Made by a program: the position numbers and the translations under genes. Under the pieces are notes generated by a model. The model was not told the origin of the DNA. It saw only the letters and a program-made list of their open reading frames with translations, and made no database searches. Below are positions 22,443 through 35,290 of a stretch of DNA of 64,000 nucleotides, in pieces (position 1 is the stretch's first letter; each line of letters begins with the position of its first letter). Source of the stretch: Isoetes taiwanensis (lineage: Eukaryota; Streptophyta; Lycopodiopsida; Isoetales; Isoetaceae); the NCBI GenBank assembly GCA_021234155.1, contig JAJEKV010000054.1, positions 6,227,370 to 6,291,369 on the forward strand, written 5' to 3'.

Positions 22443-23815
22443 AGACCTCGTGCTCCGGCTTCTCCTAATATATATTAGGTATCCGCCTCCCACTTTAGCC
22501 CACAAGAAAAAAATATTCTGTCAATAATTCAAAATAATTATTGGGTCAAAAGCAAAAGTTGGTTCAATAATGAGTCTAGGGCCTAGTTCAATTCAATCTA
22601 ATTGGGTGCGGCTCGAGTATGTACCCAAAGCAAGTTTGTAGGCCCTTGAGCCCGGGGTCGGGCGCTGGCTCGCCGGCCTGCAGGGGCACATTTCCCAACG
22701 TAAAGTTATTGGGGAGGTGATTCCTTGCCACGTGGCGCCATCACGACTGCAGAAGTCCAAAAATCCCGTTATCAGCCATGTTGAAACAGAGCAGAGGCAA
22801 CGCCAGAGGAGAGGAAGCGAGGGGCAGGACATTACCTGTTTTAATCTAGGCCTGATATAGGGGGAAATCACCTCCCTCCTAACTTTACGGCTACTGAAGG
22901 ACATCACCATCTAAATTGCATTTGAGAAGAAGAGGAGGTATGACACACGCACCACACCAACATTGAACAAAGGCTATTATTATATTCTAGGGCTTTCCTA
23001 CTTCTTACTAGCTTTTGCTTTTAAAGAATTTAATCCATGCCAATGAATAAAATCACATCTCTTCTACTGTGATGGTACCAAATAGGACCTTGCAATTTTT
23101 TTGGCAAAGTATTCATGTAATACCTACCGTAGAAAAAGAAAAGTTTCGGCTGACTTAAATCGTAATGAGCAGCCATCACTCCATATTAATGCTTCTTATA
23201 CTCTATTCCCTGTTCCTCAAGCCATGCAACATGCTTTTATAGGTAGTGCTCTACAAATAGGGAGTCATGCACTTTGTCATCAGGAATGTAAAAATTAGTC
23301 TACTTTATAATCTTTCTACCATTGTTGAGTCTACTTCTGATTTGCTTCAATCTTATGTTCTTTTGTTTTCTTCTTTGAACAATCTTCTTCTGTCTAGAAA
23401 GGAACATAAATATCTGCAGTCTTGTCATGGCTAGGATAGGTTATGTGAACAAAAACTTGATTTAGAAATATGTATAGAAAATGTTTATTATAAATACGAA
23501 ATATGCAGGGTTTTGCCAAAGTTGGCTTTGAACATCTATAACTTTTGATTGGGGAATCTATTTTTAGTGATTTTGGTATCATTGGAAAGTTTATCTCGAG
23601 AGCTTTCTAGACATATAAAATTTTGAGCTATGTTGGTTCCGTTTTCAAGGAGATAACAGGGATTTTCCAAATTCGGCCCTCTTGAATGGGGAAGGAAAAA
23701 ACAGTTGGGACCCCTATCAAAGGGGATCCCATTGAATACGAAGGAGATTCAGCATGTTTAGTGACTTTGATGCACAGGATTTGATTCTGAAGACCAAAAT
23801 GAGTCAATTGTGAAG
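22443..23815. other. BolA2 promoter side and unassigned sequence
   Basis: 22443-22930 is the likely promoter region, GC-rich around 22600-22800. A minus ORF at 22910-22593 overlaps it and is Ser/Arg/Pro-rich with no domain, probably a by-product of composition. 22930-23815 has no recognisable gene. Confidence 0.5.
22729..22734. promoter_or_regulatory. G-box upstream of BolA2
   Basis: CACGTG within the longer palindromic context GCCACGTGGC, about 290 bases upstream of the BolA2 start codon. G-boxes are bound by plant bHLH and bZIP factors. It is the clearest candidate element in this short GC-rich promoter region; function is inferred from position only. Confidence 0.45.
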
Positions 23816-23819
23816 TCTA

Positions 23820-25440
23820 GTAGAGGAGGTTGTTGTTAATGAACAAAAACTTGTTGCCGCATGAATGTAGAATTAAAGGAAGCTCTATCTAAAGGAGAGA
23901 AGATCGGTCATGATGTGAATTTACAAAGATATCATTGCAAACTGGAGATTAATTTGGACTTGCAGATACTATCAAGCTCACAATGGAGATGCACTAGGAG
24001 AAAATTTTGGATCCATGGATCGAAAATCTCGGGCTCGTAATCTCAAAATCTTTGGCATTGAATGGAGGGTAATTGAACATTTCTTCAAAGATGTAATGCA
24101 CTTTCATGCTCTAAAATTTGTGTTTGCAAAAGCTTGAAAGACTAGGCAATCATAATAGGCCTATTCTTGTCAAATTTGACGATGAAGAAGCAAGAAATAA
24201 GGTATTACAGAATAGGGCTTCCCTTAAAGGCCATAAAATCTATAATGATCCGGACTTAACTCCCCACAATTGAAAGCTAGAAAAGAAAGAATGGACTAAG
24301 GTCAAGGAAGCTAGAAATAATGGTTTTGTGACATATTTAGATCAAAATGTCAAGGCAAAGTGGTTACAAAGAGATTAAGAAAATAGGGAGCTCGGGCCTT
24401 GAGGGTATTAGCTTGGAATGTTCATGGCATTAACCGAAAGCAAAAAGTTAGGCTGCAAAAGAGATGTGGAATAGAGCAGACTTGATATTGATGGAGGAAA
24501 TTTGGGAACACTAGACACGACCCCTTCCTCGGATTTAGAAGGGTATTTTGTAAAGTTGGTGGGGAAGGACCCACTTCAAAGAATGTAAAGTGGTGGGGGG
24601 GACCCATCCGGTGTGTTGTAAAGTGTCACATGTCCGATAGGATGTTTGCCTTTGTGGCGTGACGTTAAAATCTCTTCTTCTTCTTATAGATTCGGGCTTT
24701 TGGAATATTAAACAAGCAAATTTGGAAAGGGGATTTGGGGGTTTAGCCGCATCAAGCATGAATACGAGCAACTCGTGCAAGTTTTCACATGAAGGTAAAC
24801 AATTTATGTGGCTGCAAATTTGCTTTAATAATTCAACGATTTACATTGCAGTGTGTACTTTGCACCTTTGAACATGAAAGTATATGAGCAGGTTGGGTTT
24901 GACAAAAAGAATTCGCTTCATGATTTGCGCTTGGATGTGATGTATTTACAGGATAAGGGAGAGGTGATTGTGGTTGGGGATTTTAACGCACGTAGTAAAG
25001 GATTGCAATCAGTCTCTTTTGAGAATTTGGATGATATGAGACTTATAGAGCAGGTAGATGAGACATTCAAGAGGCAATCAGTAGATTTTGGTATAACATG
25101 TGGACTAAATATCTTGAATGTTATAAGTAGATTCAAAAAAATCGAATAGATTTACATGTTTTTCTCATCTTGGTGAGAGTATAGTGGATTACCTTTTGGT
25201 CCCAACAACATCTAATATCATCAAATCAAAGTTTCATAGTCAGACCATGCAGGCTTACTTTTTTATTTGAACTTGGTTTTGCGAAAAACAAAACAATTAG
25301 ATATTTTTGTGCCTAAACTCAAATTAGACTTTAATTTGAATGCAGATTACAAGAAGAAAGTTAATAAGCTTCTGAGGGCCGAAATGGATTGGTATGCTAG
25401 AAAATGAGTCACCTTTGCTTTTCGACACATTGCTTTGTGC
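23820..25440 (+). pseudogene. Decayed LINE (ORF1 RRM plus endonuclease start)
   Basis: Plus-strand remains of the same LINE family as 35180-39425. Around 24010-24380 the frames, with breaks, give RARNLKIFGIEW, RPILVKFDDEEARNKVLQNR and a D-L-T-P block, which is the RRM-like ORF1 seen in the other copy. ORF2 starts near 24400 with VLAWNVHGINRKQK, then FGGLAASSMN (24730), VIVVGDFNARSKGLQ (24968) and NLDDMRLIEQ. The endonuclease has stops and frameshifts, and the reverse transcriptase is absent, so this is truncated at the 3' side, apparently by the neighbouring copia LTR at 25474. Recognition rests on motif order shared with the better-preserved copy. Confidence 0.8.
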
Positions 25441-25473
25441 AGCTCGCTCCACTTTTGGATGCACCAAAAAGAA

Positions 25474-25980
25474 TGGTTGATTTAGGAGACAAACCGCTTC
25501 AAATAAGGCCCGTTCATACTTCATGGCGCCGATGCGTATCCATAATCTTTGAGATATCTTCTATTTATCAATCCCTGAACAGCTCCAACGGTTATGGGAT
25601 TGGATTAACTTGCCAATCCTGTTCGAAACTCTCATTTGAAATATCCCACGGGATAAGTGTTGAAATTGAGCCTTGGTAACCATTGCCTTCATAACAATTA
25701 AAATAATTCATATCTTGACTCCAAACATTTCAGTGGTTTTTCAATGACTAATAATGATCAATACTTCATGTTCAGAACATGTTCTTCATTGTTTGCATCG
25801 CTCTTAACTTAAGTAGCAAAACACCCCCTTCACCTTAGCTTAGATTTCACATGAATATAGACTAACCTAATGCCACTGCTTCTCATAGGTTGTCAGACTT
25901 GTTAGTTGGCCAGCAATTTATAGGTTGGCCTTCAAATATAGATTCTTACATGGCATGACTTATATGCTGATAATCCTTCA
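25474..25980 (-). repeat. 3' LTR of the minus copia element
   Basis: About 507 bp, matching 29060-29609. On the minus strand it starts TGAAGGATTATC and ends AATCAACCA, giving the TG...CA ends expected of an LTR. Compared with its partner it has several mismatches and lacks a duplicated block of about 40 bp. Confidence 0.88.
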
Positions 25981-25990
25981 CTCCTCCTTC
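25981..25990 (-). promoter_or_regulatory. Polypurine tract of the minus copia element
   Basis: GAAGGAGGAG on the minus strand, directly before the TGAAGG start of the 3' LTR. Confidence 0.7.
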
Positions 25991-27200
25991 AGCTTATAAG
26001 TCTGTACCTCTGCCACATTCAGTTGTCTTCTGAATTTTGCAAACTTGATCTCTGGCAGTGCTTTGGTAAATACATCTGCTACCTGGTCATTTGTATCAAC
26101 ATATCTCATATGTATGAGCTTTTTCTCTGCTAAGTCTCGTATAAAATGCATGTTTAGCTCAATATTCTTGGTTCTATCATGATATATTGGATTCTTAACT
26201 ATTGCTATACAACTCTGACTGTCAGTCCAGATTTCTGTAGGTCCTTGTTGAATACATCCTAACTCATTCAATAACCTTCTCAACCACACTAATTCTTTGG
26301 CAACTAGAGAGGATGCAGCATATTCTGCTTCAGCTGAACTCATTGCCAATGCTACTTGCTTTTTGCATCTCCAGGTTATCACACCTCCTCCTAAATATAT
26401 TGCATAGCCAGAAGTTGATTTTCTAGTATGCAGATCTCCTCCCCAATCTGCATCACTATAACACATCATAGTTAGATTTTTTGAGTCAAAGCATATACCA
26501 TGAGTTTGAGTTCCCTTTAGATATTTAAGAACTCATTTTGCTGCCTCCCAATGTTCTCTAGTAGCATCATGATTTCTCCTGCTCAAAATGTTGACTGCAT
26601 AGGCTATGTCAGGTCGAGTACTATTTGCCAGAAATAATAGGCACCCAACCAAAGCCATGTAAGGTACATTTTGCATTTCAATAACCTCATCATTTGAGAC
26701 ATCATGTACATTTGTCAGTCTATGTCCAGCTACTATTGGAATCTTTGATGGTTTGGCTTCAGTTAGCTTGAACCTTTTCAAAGATATTTTCTACATGTGT
26801 ACTTTGATGCAACTTTATCCATTTCTATTCTCTCAGATCTAACAACCTCGATCCCAAGAAACTTCTTAAGTTCACCTAGGTCCCGACATTTGAAACCTAG
26901 ATTTTAATATGCCTTTGCATATGTTTAGAACTTTCAAAGAGCTTGCAACCATAATACAATCATCTACATAGAGTGCAATAATGCAATATTCTCCATTTTG
27001 CTCAAATCTATAAAGATTCCCATTATTTTGCAGTTTTTCAAAGCCCTGTTCTTGTAGGAAATGATTTATACATAAATATCATTCTCTTGATGACTATTTC
27101 AATCCATATACATGTTAAGCTTCCATACCATATCCTTACCATGTGAATATCCCCGAGCCTTTGTTTCATGTAAGCCTCCTCCTCAATAGTAGCATTTAAA

Positions 27201-27903
27201 ATCCCATCGATCCGAGACATCGATCGAAATTTAGAATAGGCGAGCATGCATGTCTTGCATGCATGCATGCGGCGCATGCCTTCTCTGGTTGGGAGATCGC
27301 TATTTTAGGCGCGGTTCTGCATCAACGTCTCATCGGCGCTTCCTCTTCTCTCTCAGCAGTACCTTATTCTCTTTTCTTTGAACCCACCCTCCCCCCCTTC
27401 TTTGTTTAATGTATTTGTCACTCGGCACGCGGGACCATCCCCTCTATTTGAAGAGGTTTTGTTTTATTTGTCGTGGCACACGTGATCAACCCTCCACTTT
27501 GGGAGGTTTGTTTTATCACAATTTTTCTAGTGTTGGTGGTAATGTGCAAAGTTGGGTTGGCGGCGGCTTCCGATTTCTCCATTCGGTGGGTTTTGGGAGC
27601 GACTTCTTCGCCTTTACGTTTGTCCAAGCCCTTGCCGAAGGCTTATCACTAGGGTTTTTGAAAAAAACCGAAAAGGGGGGGTTTTTAATCGTGGTGATAA
27701 GCTTTCGGCAGGTACACAAGCCAAACATCTATTAGCATTGTATTTTATGGGGTCCAAATTATATAATTGGACATTCCCTTTATTTTTTCGTGGGTAGTTC
27801 GCATGTGGCGGCTACCCACTATCCACCATTGTAGAAAATCTGCTGAGATGAATGAGAAGCCTATCTATCGGGAGGTTTTTGTTGGTTTCATGCGAGCCCC
27901 ATT
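27201..27903. mobile_element. ~700-bp insertion inside copia RT
   Basis: The copia frame breaks between DVKTAF (27904 side) and LNATIEEE (27200 side), although these are adjacent in the family, so about 700 bp has been inserted. The insert contains a GCATGCATG-rich patch at 27244-27280, a degenerate direct repeat of about 55 bp at 27416-27525, and a 16-bp inverted repeat at 27634-27649/27694-27709. No long ORF with a known domain is present. The exact ends and any target duplication are obscured by A/T runs at the junctions. A small non-autonomous element is the likeliest identity. Confidence 0.6.
27634..27709. repeat. Hairpin-forming inverted repeat
   Basis: GCCGAAGGCTTATCAC at 27634-27649 pairs with GTGATAAGCTTTCGGC at 27694-27709 with one mismatch. 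The 44-base loop carries A and G homopolymer runs. It sits within the insertion in the copia element. Confidence 0.7.
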
Positions 27904-29059
27904 CTAGAATGCAGTTTTTACATCTATGTGGTGTAGCTCTAAATTCATAGCATTAGCCATAGCTAGCAAAACTCTAATGCTTGTAAGCTTGACTATGGGA
28001 GAGTAGGTTTCATCATAATCTCTTCCTTTTTTCTGTGTGTATCCTTGAGCAACCAATCTTGCTTTAAATTTTTTACTTCCATCAGGGTTTAGTTTAACTT
28101 TATACAACCGCTTACTTCCAATTATGTTCTGTTTACCATCAGCCTTAACTAGCTCATATGTTTTGGTTTCTTCAAAAGATTTGAGCTCATCATTCATGGC
28201 AGCTATCCATTTATCCTTGTCATGACTTTGTTGAGCTTCCTCAAAACTTTGTGGAATAACTTCATCCTCCAGAATAGCCACAATTTGTTCTTGCTCAAAA
28301 GTGACAACTCTTCTACTTCTCCCTAATTCATTTCTGTCATACAGTTTCCCTTCTTCTAACTTTGCTTCCTCTATTAATTTTTACTTTTGAGTCTTCCTTT
28401 TTTCTTCTCTATATACGATGAAGCCTAAATCTTGTTCTTCAACTTGCATTTTGATCATTTCTCGGAATCTTAGTTTTTTCATTGAGCTTGAGTTTGACCT
28501 TTATTCTTCATTATCATCTGTATCATCTATTTCAAACTTAGGCATCTTTGGTCTTGTTATGACAGTTTTAACTCCCTTTTTGTATCTGTCCTTGTAAAGT
28601 ATAAACTCATTGAACAAAACATCCTCACGATTATGACAGATTTAGTTTAGGGGACATATACTCTATACTCTTTGGATTGTTCATCATATTATTATCTAGC
28701 TTCTTCCTTAATTCAATTGGATGCGAGCATACACCACGCTTAAACCAAAGGCTTTTAGTTTTTCATAGTTTATTTTTTTTATTTGGACTCCATAGAGCAT
28801 CTGGAATATTACCCTTTAGACTAGCCGATGGCAACATATTCGTATTAATACCATTAGTTTGTAATGCTTCTTCCCAAAGTTTGTTGGGCATACCACTTCC
28901 CTTTATCATGGCTCTAATTTGCATCCATTATAGTCCTATTCTTTCTCTCAGAGAGTTCTGGAAGGGAGAGTATCGCAAGTTAAGCGCCTTTTAATTCCAT
29001 TTAACATGCAACCTGGCCAATGTCACTGTTCATCGGGCATTGACCCGATCACTGTAGCA

Positions 29060-29609
29060 TGGTTGATTCCAGAGACGAACTGCTTCAACCGACCCGTTCA
29101 TACTTCATCGAATTAAATCGTATCCATAATCTTTGAGATATCTTCTATTTATCAATCCCTGAACAGCTCCGACGGTTATGGGATTGGATTAATTTGCCAA
29201 TCCTGTTCGAAACTCTCATTTGAAATATCCCACAGGATAAGTGTCGAAATTGAGCCTTGGTAACCATTGCCTTCATAACAATTAATATAATTCATATCTT
29301 GACTCCAAACATTTCAATGGTTTTTCAATGACTAATATTCATGTTCACAACATGTTCTTCATTGTTTGCATCACTCTTAACTTACGTAGTAACACTCCCC
29401 TTCACCTTAGCTTAGATTTCACATGAATATAGACTAACCCTCGCCTTTGCTTCTCATAGGTTGTGGGGCTTAGATTAATTTGAATATAGACTAACCCCAT
29501 CACTTTGCTTCTCATAGGTTGTCAAACTTGTTAGTTGGCCAGCAATTTATAGGTTGGCCTTCAAATATATATTCTCACATGCCATGACTTATATGTCGAT
29601 AATCCTTCA
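29060..29609 (-). repeat. 5' LTR of the minus copia element
   Basis: About 550 bp, partner of 25474-25980. It has an extra block around 29467-29515, a near duplicate of its own ATGAATATAGACTAACC segment. Just inside it, at 29022-29055, lies a near-palindrome (ACTGTTCATCGGG...CCCGATCACTGT). Confidence 0.88.
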
Positions 29610-29694
29610 CAACTTACAAGCATTATACTCAAGATGAGTTTTCAACTAGTGGCCCCGATATGCAACATGTATGATGTTAGATATAGAATTATGT

Positions 29695-29830
<136 letters not shown>

Positions 29831-32800
29831 GAGAGACATTTAAATAGTGAATATAATTGATGCACATAAAAGGAATACGTAAGGGTGCTAAGAAAACAAG
29901 AAGAAAGAAGCCACAAGGATATGGTATATCAATAACAAGACATGTTTAAAGCAGTGTTGCTGCTCCATGACCCTTGAGGTCCAAAGGGGCATGACTTATT
30001 AATTTATTTTATTTATTTTATTTGTATGCCAGTGCATTGACCACAATTGTACTTCTAGAAATAATGGCACAAGTTGTTCAAACTGATTGGTCTGATGATG
30101 TATTAGTTAATTGTGTGGATGAGACGGATCTAGCCCCTTGGCCTGGGCCATCGCATCAGATAATAGATACAGAACAAACACTATACAAGCCAATGATACG
30201 TTCATATACAACCCTTAACTAGATAACACATGCTCACGGGTATAATATAAATTCAACAAAGTTCTTTTATTTCATCATACATTCAATATTTACAATCCAG
30301 TCCCACTCTTAGTCGGACTTGGCCTCGTCCGAGGTTATGGAGGAGGAGTCAGATGAGTTCGCCTCCGTAGAGTACTCATCCCCAAATTCTACATCTAGAG
30401 CCTAGATTCAGGGAACCAGCTGTTCATAGTAGAGCTGCCAGAACAATGATGTCACCATTTCTATACCCTCGCCTTTGAGATCATCTTTGGCTCATCGTGT
30501 GTCTCCTGGAACCACCACGTCGTGAAAGAGTTGAGATGCAGGACTATGGTAACTTCAAGACATGCCATCTTGAACAACAAATACATGCTAGGGGTTAGTA
30601 CACAAGGACTAAGTAGGGAGGAAGCTTTATGGGAGCATTCAAAACATCAATATCGCAATGTATCGATAACATGAACAATGTTTACTTGCTCTAGCACAAC
30701 CTCTGCATGGGCTAGGACTAAACTTTGACCATACTAATACATTTCTATATGCCTTTTCTTATGCATACATGCCAAGCATAATCATTGAGTTGCAACTCCA
30801 AAGAAATAGCCTTCCTCTCTCTGATTGTACATGTGTTTTCACAAGGGGACTCTCCCCTTGGCTCATCCATCTAGCCATCTGGTCTCAGATGCGGAGTTTA
30901 CACGGCCACCCCACCCCTCTGGAAATGGGCCGTTCAATCATGATACCAATGCCACATAAGATTATTACAATGCTTTACATGACATAATCCCATAGTATGG
31001 ACCCGGGCAATATATCACACGCACCCTATGATCCTTATATGGTATACACATATAACACACCCACATCAAATACCATTCTACTCCATCAGACAACAATAAC
31101 AAAAGTCGGTTACCTACCTTCATAGATTCCAAGTAGATCCCAACTAATAAATCGAAGATCAGACTCTATGGTGGACGGTTCCAATAATAATGTAATTTCA
31201 AGGATAGTTCTATGATCCAGAATATCAAGACATGGTTCTATACTTAAAAACTCTTACTACTAGCTAAGAACTTGGTTCTATCAAACCATATATAAGTCAT
31301 TCACTTTGATTCTATTCTTCAATATTCCATGATGCTCCATTGCATGCGTGACAATTGTCAAAAAAAATTTTCGGGGAACATTTTCCTAATTTGCATTCTT
31401 GCATTTATTGAGGAGGAGCCACAGCCACGTGACTCCCCTTCCTCAATCAATCCCCTTCTTGCATTTATTGAGGAGGAGAAGCTCCGTTTACAGAAACAGA
31501 GCAAACAGGAGGCCGATTTTCCTTTGGCGAGAGGATTCATCATCTGGAGCTATCGGACCTTAGCTATGGCGGTGGTAGATCGGTTTTGCGGGGAGCGTAG
31601 TTTGGATCTAGTTTGCTCGGAACACGGCCCATTTACATTTTCCGTTTCAATCGATGATAGAACAACGAGTCAGATACACAAAAAATGCGCATCCCCTCTC
31701 ATGCAAATAAAAAAATGTTCACTAGAAAATCTGCTATAGAGACACAAAATGGAAGAACGGATGAACTAATGGCGCCTATTGGGCTCCAAATCAAGCCGAA
31801 ATCAAGCCAAATCAAGCCGAAACAGGGTCTTCATTGCAGCAGCAATGCCCAACCGAGGAACATGCGGCAGAGAGAACCATCAAAAGGATTTCGGATGCAA
31901 CCTTCGAATGCAAACTCTGAAATTTGGTAAGCAATGAATTAGTTTGCTTTCAAAGCTGACGATTCGCCTCATTCTCTTGTGCAAAAGTGTCGGTATATTG
32001 CGGTGACGAGAACCAGCGGGCCGGTAACCTCTTCGACTTTGTTCTTTTGTGCTTAGAAATTTAGGTTAGGAAGCCTGCATTCATTGGAGATCGCCATAGC
32101 CAAACCTGGAAGCAAAAATGCAGTTTAGGAAGGCGGGATGGAAGAAGGGGCGAAGATCACATTTCGAGGAGAAGGGTAGCGAAGCTGACCTAATGTTGTC
32201 CCTGCAGATCTAGTATTTGTGATAGGCGAGAAGCCCTCACGAAAAAGAGTATTCAAGCCGGAATGGCAATGACCTAATTATGGTGCGTAATTCCTCTTTG
32301 AAGCACTCCACGCGGGGTGTCTGTATTACCGTGAACACTTTAGATGGTAGAACTCTCACCATTCCAATCACGTAGAAGGTAGTTCGAAGGAAGGAATGCC
32401 AATTGCTAAAGAACACGGAAGAAGAGGTGACTTGCGAATAAAGTTCGATGTGAAGTTTCCACCGGACTAAATGCGAAAAAAGCAGGAATTAAAAGATATT
32501 TGGGGTAGCCTTGGAATCAAACTCGTGCAAGTGGAATGCAGATTTTTGGATCAGACTCATTAAGTGTAATTATCATTCCTGTAGGACAATATATTGGTTA
32601 GGTCCTTTTTGTTGTGATAATTTGGTTTAATGTCAGATCGTATGAAGGTATGTTTGTGGTTGAATTTGGCAATGGAGCCAAGATGAAAGGTAAAATTTTG
32701 TTTTGCCTTCATGGATGAAATTTTGCATCTTGATAAGGTATTAACCTGACTGCTCACATCCCAAGAAGAGTTATATGTTTCATCCCACCAGCATATGCAT

Positions 32801-34640
32801 TATCATGCATATGTGCACTTCAGAACTGGTGTGATAAAATATCTACAACAAGATATAATCTGGCAACCAGAATCCTGAGTCATAGATACTCAGCAGACAG
32901 TTTAGTTTATACGTTGGGAACTTTTGTATCCTCAAGTTGCACATTCTTTATTGTGTGTGGAGAACATGATTGGTGCTGTGGAGGTGGGGTGTTCAACTGT
33001 GGAGGTGAGTTAAGTTTATTGATTATGAAGGGGGGGACACATTCTTTTCAATTTCATTTTACTCACATCTACTTGGGCATCAAGAATGAGAACATATATT
33101 AGCACATGTTCCTTCATGCTTTAACTTTTTGTTATCAATTCTTATGACCAGTGAATCTAAAAGCAAAACCTTGATAGCATGGAACATGTCATGCAGATAT
33201 CATGCATAAGAGATCTTAACATGTCCTTCACAAAAAATGTAAACTTGCGAAGGCATATCAATTGGAATAAATATAAATATAGAATGGGAAAAACTTTTAT
33301 GTGAAGTGCAAAGAATAATGTATCGAATTTGACTGCATGTGGTATAATCTTGTGCCGTGTGTCTGCGAATACCATGCAAATCTAGTTGACAAATTCATTA
33401 AACCTAGACAATAATAATGATTTCCTACTGCACACCTAGACAATAATAATGATTTCCTACTGCACAGGTTTAGAACTAGAGAAATGTTCGCGGCGGCCTT
33501 GGCCGCCGCGATAAATTTCTTGTAATTTATAAGGCCATCAAAAGTTTAGTTGATAGTTTTAAAGAGCAAGGATGACCAACTATGGTCCTAAGGTTTGATA
33601 TTTAATTTAAATCTAACTTTCAATTGTATGGGGATACCGGACCCTGGTATCCCCCTAAAAAAAAAACAAGATGCAAAAGCGTCCGCGGACCCCAATGCCT
33701 GAGCCTTCATTTCACCCTGGCTCGGGACATCCCCAAAAGCGAGTTTTGCTATCGGAATGGATTTGCATCACGGAAACAAGTCTTAGGATTTTCGAATTAG
33801 AAACCAAGATCGGAAGCATAAATCAGCCGGCAGAAAGAATGGTTTCTGCCGAATTTCAGGATAAAATTGGACTTGCGGTGTTTGGCTGAGCTTCACAAAT
33901 CGAGAGGCCAGATTTTGAAACCCAAATCGATGGCGAGTCAAATTTCTTTGCCTCTTCTTCCTTCCTTGCTTTAGCTTAACGCTTCCAATCTTCAACACCT
34001 TACGGTGCTATCTCTTTCTGAAACCATGCCTTTCCCTTTATATTATTTCCCTAAAGCCAAGACTCCACCTAGACTAGTAGTCCATCTTCTTCGCCGGGCA
34101 TCTTTCAGATGCTAAATCTGCTGGTTGCATCTCCTTTTCCATTTCCTTTGCATACCCACATCCTACGACCACGATCCGCCTCACACCCTATTTAATGCTT
34201 ACACTTTTGGTGATCTAATTCAAGTTTAAAATAATCCTTATCTCATGTATTTCTATCAATTTAATGCCACCACTAGCATCAACCCAATAGAAGTATATGA
34301 ACAAGGTCGATAGATTGTCTACGGACTCTTTTTATGGCTATCTTGACACAAAGTAAGCTGCTAGGTTCGCACAATGGAACAAAATTTGATATTGCCTTCT
34401 TCACCTTCTCTTGAAACTCTTTGTTGGGACTCCTCCTTTTGTGCACTAATCTTCAAAGCCTTTTGTGGACATCAAAGCCTTTCTTGGATCCCTAAATTCT
34501 CTATCTTGGCCTGATTGTTTTTTAAAATGTCTTCCATGTAACTAGTATTGGACCTATGGCATCCATTTCCTATGGTTTTTTTTTTTCTTCTATCCAACTA
34601 ACATTCTTTACATGCCAACATCAAGCGGCGATGATCAAAC
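29831..34640. other. Mostly unassigned region
   Basis: Near 30305-30390 the minus strand is open and acidic (EFGDEYSTEANSSDSSS, ending SDEAKSD then a stop), which resembles a protein C-terminus, perhaps of a transposon. An ORF at 31329-31739 (plus, 136 codons) includes a duplicated LAFIEEE peptide from a 22-bp DNA repeat at about 31398 and 31450; no domain is recognised. A 33-bp tandem duplication lies at 33403-33468. I see no RNA gene or intact transposon. Confidence 0.45.
33489..33510. repeat. 22-bp GC-rich palindrome
   Basis: CGCGGCGGCC, then TT, then GGCCGCCGCG: ten-base perfect arms in an otherwise AT-rich stretch. Confidence 0.85.
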
Positions 34641-34651
34641 CCTCCTCATCC

Positions 34652-35155
34652 TCACATTTGTTGTAGACCATTTGCCTCCATAAACATCGAAACGGTAGTT
34701 GCAATTTTCATGAACTCCACCTGATTTTCCATATTGTTCAATCCCTGCATGACGTATTCAAACTTCAAGTGGTAAATGCAACAGCATATATGCCTTTCAT
34801 GTATCCTTCTTACAAAACTTGGTTTCAACCTCTCGAAAGCCTGCAATTCGATTCTAATACAATGATTCTCCTCTTTGAACTTAAAGTAAAATTGCAATTC
34901 CTGGGAGTTTGTATGAATGTCAAATAATGCAAATAATATATGTAATGAACCCAGTATATGGATGAATACTTACTCAACCGACTTCAAGTAGGTAAATTGG
35001 GTACTCCATTTTAATTCGTATGTCTGATATACCTCCTCACGTCTTTTTTGTATGAAGATGCTCTTGTATTCTCTGTCCAGAACTTGATAACAACTTCTTT
35101 ATTGTAATCTAACATGCTATCCATCATGCTTCTCCTCCTGAGCATTGACCAAGGT
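34652..35155 (-). pseudogene. Fragment of a Cys-rich plant family gene
   Basis: Two exon-like blocks on the minus strand. Block one (about 35155-34990) gives NKEVVIKFWTENTRASSYKK and, after a one-base frame slip, KMEYPIYLLEV. Block two starts at 34900 after a CAG acceptor and gives ELQFYFKFKEENHCIRIELQ, AFERLKPSFVRRIHERHICC, then CIYHLKFEYVMQGLNNM. The order FWxENTRxSxxKKD, YPxYLLEV, FxxLKPxFVRR, CCCxYH is one I recall from a large, uncharacterised protein family of mosses, lycophytes and ferns that may be transposase-derived. The CCC-x-Y-H cluster could bind metal. The upstream part is cut off by the LINE at 35180. Function unknown; the family memory should be checked by search. Confidence 0.5.
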
Positions 35156-35290
35156 CCTTCCCCTTTGTTAGCTTGCCCCTTTTTTTTAATGTAAAATGTA
35201 AATGTAAATGTATTATTCTCTCGCCGGGTTAGACCCTCAGGTCCATAGGCGGCCATGTTACATACAAAGCTATATAAAAATATAGATACA

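Larger units (their letters stand above)
25978..29059 (-). pseudogene. Ty1/copia internal region, gag-less and interrupted
   Basis: Minus-strand copia. The integrase C-terminus lies near 28980-28700 (GMPNKLWEEALQTNGINTNM with breaks). The RT starts at 28281 and includes KDKWIAAMNDELKSFEETKT and KARLVAQGYTQKKGRDYDET, ending in HHIDVKTAF at 27904. The frame resumes as LNATIEEEAYMKQ near 27190, after a foreign insertion. A degraded YVDD region follows, then TRPDIAYAVNILSRR (26620) and RNase H with CYSDADWGGDLHTRKSTSGY, IWTDSQSCIAIVKNP and YVDTNDQVADVFTKALPE (26469-25978). The pol stop codon is the first TGA of the 3' LTR. Gag, protease and the primer site are missing: the sequence after the 5' LTR does not match the usual iMet site. 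The copy is therefore non-autonomous. Confidence 0.9.

Noticed and set aside
22593-22910. Minus ORF of 105 codons upstream of BolA2
   Set aside because: Overlaps the promoter with G-box, has no domain, and does not splice in frame to BolA2.
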